Origin: Gemmatimonadota bacterium
GTDB taxonomy: Bacteria > Latescibacterota > UBA2968
Direction: 5' to 3'
DNA length: 53,670 bases
Assembly (NCBI GenBank): GCA_002727195.1
Contig: PBWH01000011.1
Location: 1-53,670, forward strand
Below are positions 51,182 to 53,670 of the stretch, in pieces. Under the pieces are notes generated by a model that searched no databases, had not been told where the DNA came from, and saw only the letters and a list, made by a program, of their open reading frames with translations. The position numbers and the translations under genes were made by a program. Positions within the stretch are counted from its first letter, which is position 1. Each line of letters begins with the position of its first letter.

Positions 51182-53670
51182 CTACGGAACGAGAACCGTC
51201 TTCTCGTCCGACGGATCGCTGAAGTCGCTGTCCAACCGGGTCATAACTCGGTAGGTGTAGGCGACCCCTGAGGACACGTTGGTATCCTCGAAGCTGGTCC
51301 CTGTGACCGATGAAGCAACGGTAGTGAAGATTCCGGAGGAGGAATCGCTTCCGGTCTGCTTCCTCTGGACCCGGAACGAGGGGAAGCTGGACGGTGCAGT
51401 CCACGATATCGTCACCCTGGACCCATCTCCCGAAGCGACCGCCTGGATGTTCGTCGGTGCGGATACATCCGAGGTCGATTCGGTCGTCCGAGTCACCGAA
51501 GAGGACAACCTACTCTCGTTTCCAGCCTCATCGACGGCGCTCACCCTGTAGACGTAGGTGGTGTTCACCTCGAGTCCGGTATCGTTGAAGCTCGTTGTGG
51601 TCGAGTCTGGCGAGGTCAGAATTACCAGACCAGCCGCCTCGGATCCGACAGCGCGATACAGACGATAGCCGGCAAGGCCGGTCAGAGCTTCGCCATTGGC
51701 ATCTTCGGTCGGAGCATTCCAGCTCAGGCTGATCACCGTACTTCCTGTCAACTGAGTCGCCAGCTGAGACGGCGTTTCGGGAGCCCGATTGTCCGAGCTC
51801 ACGTCAGCGGCAGCGAAGAGCGACAGTTCACTCTCGATCCCCCCACTACCCAGCGCCTGTACCCGGTATACGAACGTGTTTCCGGCCATCAATGGTGAAT
51901 CCACATAGGTGGTCTGGATCGTCTCGAACGTTGCGTCAGCCGTAGCGTCCGACGGCGCCAGATATCGCAGCACCCTGTAGCCGGTCAGTTCGCTCTCCTT
52001 GTTTGCCATCCACGAGACCGTAATCCGTCCGATCCCGCCCGTCGCAGAGACGCTACGTGGCGCCAGGAGCTGCGACTCGACCGTGGCCGAAACAAACGCG
52101 CTCGGTTCGCTCTCGAGCCCACCCGTCGCCACAGCCACAACCCGATAAGACAGGGTCTGTCCCGCAACCAGGGGCGAGTCCACGAAGGTCGTCTGAGCAG
52201 TGTCGAAGGTCTGATCCGGGTCGGCATTCGCCGGATCGAGGAACCGAAGCACCTTGTATCCGGTCAACTCGGGTTCCGTATTCGAATTCCACGTCAGGAT
52301 CAGCTGCTGAGGCCCAGTGGCGATCCTGATCCCGGACGGCCGCGCCGCGCCCTTCGTCCGGACGCTGGCGGCTGCAGACCTGGGCCCAACGTTACCGACA
52401 GCGTCAACCGCACTGATCGCATAGAAGTAGTTGGTCAACTGATCGATCGTTGTGTCCTGATAGGCCTGAACCGTCGACGCCACTTCACCCAGCAAAACAA
52501 AAGAGGTGGTGGATTCACGGGATCGAAAAACGCGGTATGAGCTGAGTCCAGTGAGGTCACCGCCATCGCTGTCCGCATCTGGAGGCGTCCAACTGACGGA
52601 CACGAGCCGCAGATTCGTATCGTCGAGGCTCACAATCACGTCCGAAGGAGCGGCGGGAGGCGTGTCATCCGCCGTAGAGACACCATCGACGAAAGCAGTC
52701 AGCGAACTCCTAAGCAGACCCAGTGCCGGATCGATCGCCACCGACTGGACCTTGTAGAAAACAACCTGCTCAGATGTGACCAGCGAGTCGACGTAGGATG
52801 TCTGGGCCGTCGTAAACAACGTATCGGATGTGACCGGCGTGAACTCGGACTGGGTATCGGACGACCTGAGAATCAAGTATCCGATCAGGTTTGGGTCATT
52901 AACCGCGTTCCAAGTGAGTTCGATCTCACCGATCTTCGAGGTCGTTCGCAGGTTCGAGGGTGCACTGACGCCCGTCGCGCCCGTTGAGATGGAGGCCGTC
53001 GTCGACCGCCCACTCTCGTTCGCCGAGGCGTCGGCCGCACTGACCTTGTAGAAATACGTGGCATCCGTCTCCAGTGCGGATTCGTCGGTAAAGGTCGTTT
53101 CCGTTGACGACACAGTGCCGATCTTCACGAATGAGTCCTGCGAGTCCTTTGCCCGGAATATGTTGAACTCGTGGAGGCCGGTGAGAACCAGTCCCGCCGT
53201 ATCACCAAGAGGCGCGTTCCAACTCAACGTAACCGTGTTCGAAACGACGTCGGCCACCGCCGAGAGGTCAGATGGAGGCGCCGGCGGTCGGTTATCCTCC
53301 AGAGCCTCTGCGCTGACGAATGTCGAGAGGTCCGACTGTCTGTCCTGAACGTCGACAGAACTGATCCGATAGAAGAAGACTCTGGATTGAGACAGGTCCA
53401 CGGTAGAATCGATGAACGTCGTACGTCCCGTCGTGATCAGCGTATCGCTGACCTCCCCCGCCAAACGCTGAAAGCCTTCGGTCGCGGAAGTCGATCGCCA
53501 GATGCCATAGCCCTTCAAGTCGTTGCTGACGACAGCATTCCATTGTAGGGACACTCGCCCGATTCCGCCTAGCGCCTGAAGATTGCCTGGCGGTGCGAGA
53601 GCGTCGTTACCTGAAAAGTTCGGATCGATCGGGTTCGATCGCTCCCTGCCACACGACAGCGCCACCAAAG
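51182..53670 (-). CDS. Multi-domain fibronectin type III lipoprotein, 5' partial
   Basis: The visible 828 residues end the protein; the gene continues past the right edge. The extreme N-terminus reads LVALSCG, a lipobox whose upstream signal peptide is off-window, so the mature protein is nearly complete. Eight FN3 domains of ~90-100 residues follow, each with the PPS/PxNL opening, a VxLSWNAP strand and LTGYRVLRS/YRLYR (for example DLSAVADVVSNTVTLSWNAP, DVIVSLDDTNLRLVSVSWTPP, NIQAVASGDGSRVTISWTAP). Cell-surface adhesion or scaffold protein; function unknown. No catalytic module. Confidence 0.88.
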   Translation of the reverse strand, partial: LVALSCGRERSNPIDPNFSGNDALAPPGNLQALGGIGRVSLQWNAVVSNDLKGYGIWRSTSATEGFQRLAGEVSDTLITTGRTTFIDSTVDLSQSRVFFYRISSVDVQDRQSDLSTFVSAEALEDNRPPAPPSDLSAVADVVSNTVTLSWNAPLGDTAGLVLTGLHEFNIFRAKDSQDSFVKIGTVSSTETTFTDESALETDATYFYKVSAADASANESGRSTTASISTGATGVSAPSNLRTTSKIGEIELTWNAVNDPNLIGYLILRSSDTQSEFTPVTSDTLFTTAQTSYVDSLVTSEQVVFYKVQSVAIDPALGLLRSSLTAFVDGVSTADDTPPAAPSDVIVSLDDTNLRLVSVSWTPPDADSDGGDLTGLSSYRVFRSRESTTSFVLLGEVASTVQAYQDTTIDQLTNYFYAISAVDAVGNVGPRSAAASVRTKGAARPSGIRIATGPQQLILTWNSNTEPELTGYKVLRFLDPANADPDQTFDTAQTTFVDSPLVAGQTLSYRVVAVATGGLESEPSAFVSATVESQLLAPRSVSATGGIGRITVSWMANKESELTGYRVLRYLAPSDATADATFETIQTTYVDSPLMAGNTFVYRVQALGSGGIESELSLFAAADVSSDNRAPETPSQLATQLTGSTVISLSWNAPTEDANGEALTGLAGYRLYRAVGSEAAGLVILTSPDSTTTSFNDTGLEVNTTYVYRVSAVDEAGNESRLSSSVTRTTESTSDVSAPTNIQAVASGDGSRVTISWTAPSSFPSFRVQRKQTGSDSSSGIFTTVASSVTGTSFEDTNVSSGVAYTYRVMTRLDSDFSDPSDEKTVLVP

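Noticed and set aside
51182..53670. Repeats that might suggest a CRISPR array or tandem DNA repeat
   Set aside because: The repetition is at protein level (eight fibronectin III domains of ~95 residues); the DNA copies are diverged and have no spacer structure.
1..53670. tRNA, rRNA, transposase, integrase or attachment sites
   Set aside because: Read for on both strands by eye; none found. Short RNA genes cannot be excluded without a covariance-model search.

Overview
This 53.7 kb window is a gene-dense bacterial chromosome segment, GC-rich by eye, with most genes on the minus strand and many 1- to 11-base overlaps (TGATG, ATGA, GTGA). It suggests a Gram-negative, diderm member of the FCB-related bacteria. 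A Latescibacterota-like lineage is my best guess. The clues are a C-terminal PNPFNPET-type (FlgD-like/T9SS type A) sorting domain, a paired GDGSVGFTDFLLF-type dockerin-like tail, TonB, RND and outer-membrane barrels, bactofilin, and a long sugar-oxidoreductase cluster. That assignment is inference from protein style, not from a marker gene. No rRNA, tRNA, CRISPR array, integrase or intact insertion sequence was seen.

Layout. 0-4.7 kb: 3' part of an RND efflux pump overlapping queC, then a bactofilin on the other strand. 4.8-10.7 kb: a LecA-like lectin, ABC permease and solute-binding lipoprotein on plus, converging on IolC-like kinase, ABC ATPase and a large membrane protein on minus, so the transporter is split over two convergent transcripts. 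10.8-14.8 kb: a sorting-domain protein, an aldo/keto reductase, a small lipoprotein/barrel/DUF971 group and a TonB protein preceded by a promoter-terminator leader. 14.9-20.5 kb: a seven-gene minus-strand operon with an outer-membrane barrel, a 14-haem cytochrome c, a two-domain cytochrome lipoprotein, a tiny membrane peptide, two TPR proteins and a cyclic-nucleotide-binding protein. This looks like an electron-transfer conduit. 20.7-23 kb: a decayed gene, a response regulator and a secreted dockerin-tailed protein.

23-41.4 kb: a 2-hydroxyacid dehydrogenase (plus) faces a long minus-strand catabolic cluster. In order of transcription it holds a heparinase II/III-type lyase, a DUF481 barrel, an SMP-30 lactonase, a TIM-barrel isomerase, an MDR dehydrogenase, a Gfo/Idh, a PAC2 protein, a threonine aldolase, a Gfo/Idh, a creatininase-like hydrolase, a nucleotidase-like protein, a THUMP protein, a K+ channel, a Gfo/Idh, an aldo/keto reductase-like protein and class II FBP aldolase. 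Together these suggest uptake-independent breakdown and oxidation of acidic sugars. The aldolase is interrupted by one in-frame UAG.

41.5-53.7 kb: a sugar-binding ABC lipoprotein followed by only the first ~35 codons of its ATPase (a deletion scar), a ComA-like phosphosulfolactate synthase, an hpnCDE squalene operon, then a minus-strand group with two small hypothetical proteins, a FliG-like/transmembrane/FecR fusion, threonine synthase, a 44-aa HAD-like peptide and an eight-domain fibronectin-III lipoprotein running off the right end.

The strongest candidates for undescribed biology are the 14-haem conduit operon, the FliG-FecR membrane fusion, the LecA-like lectin wired into an ABC transporter, and the UAG-interrupted aldolase. 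Several paralogues in the catabolic cluster (nucleotidase-like, THUMP-methyltransferase-like, aldo/keto reductase-like) have lost their family's catalytic residues.
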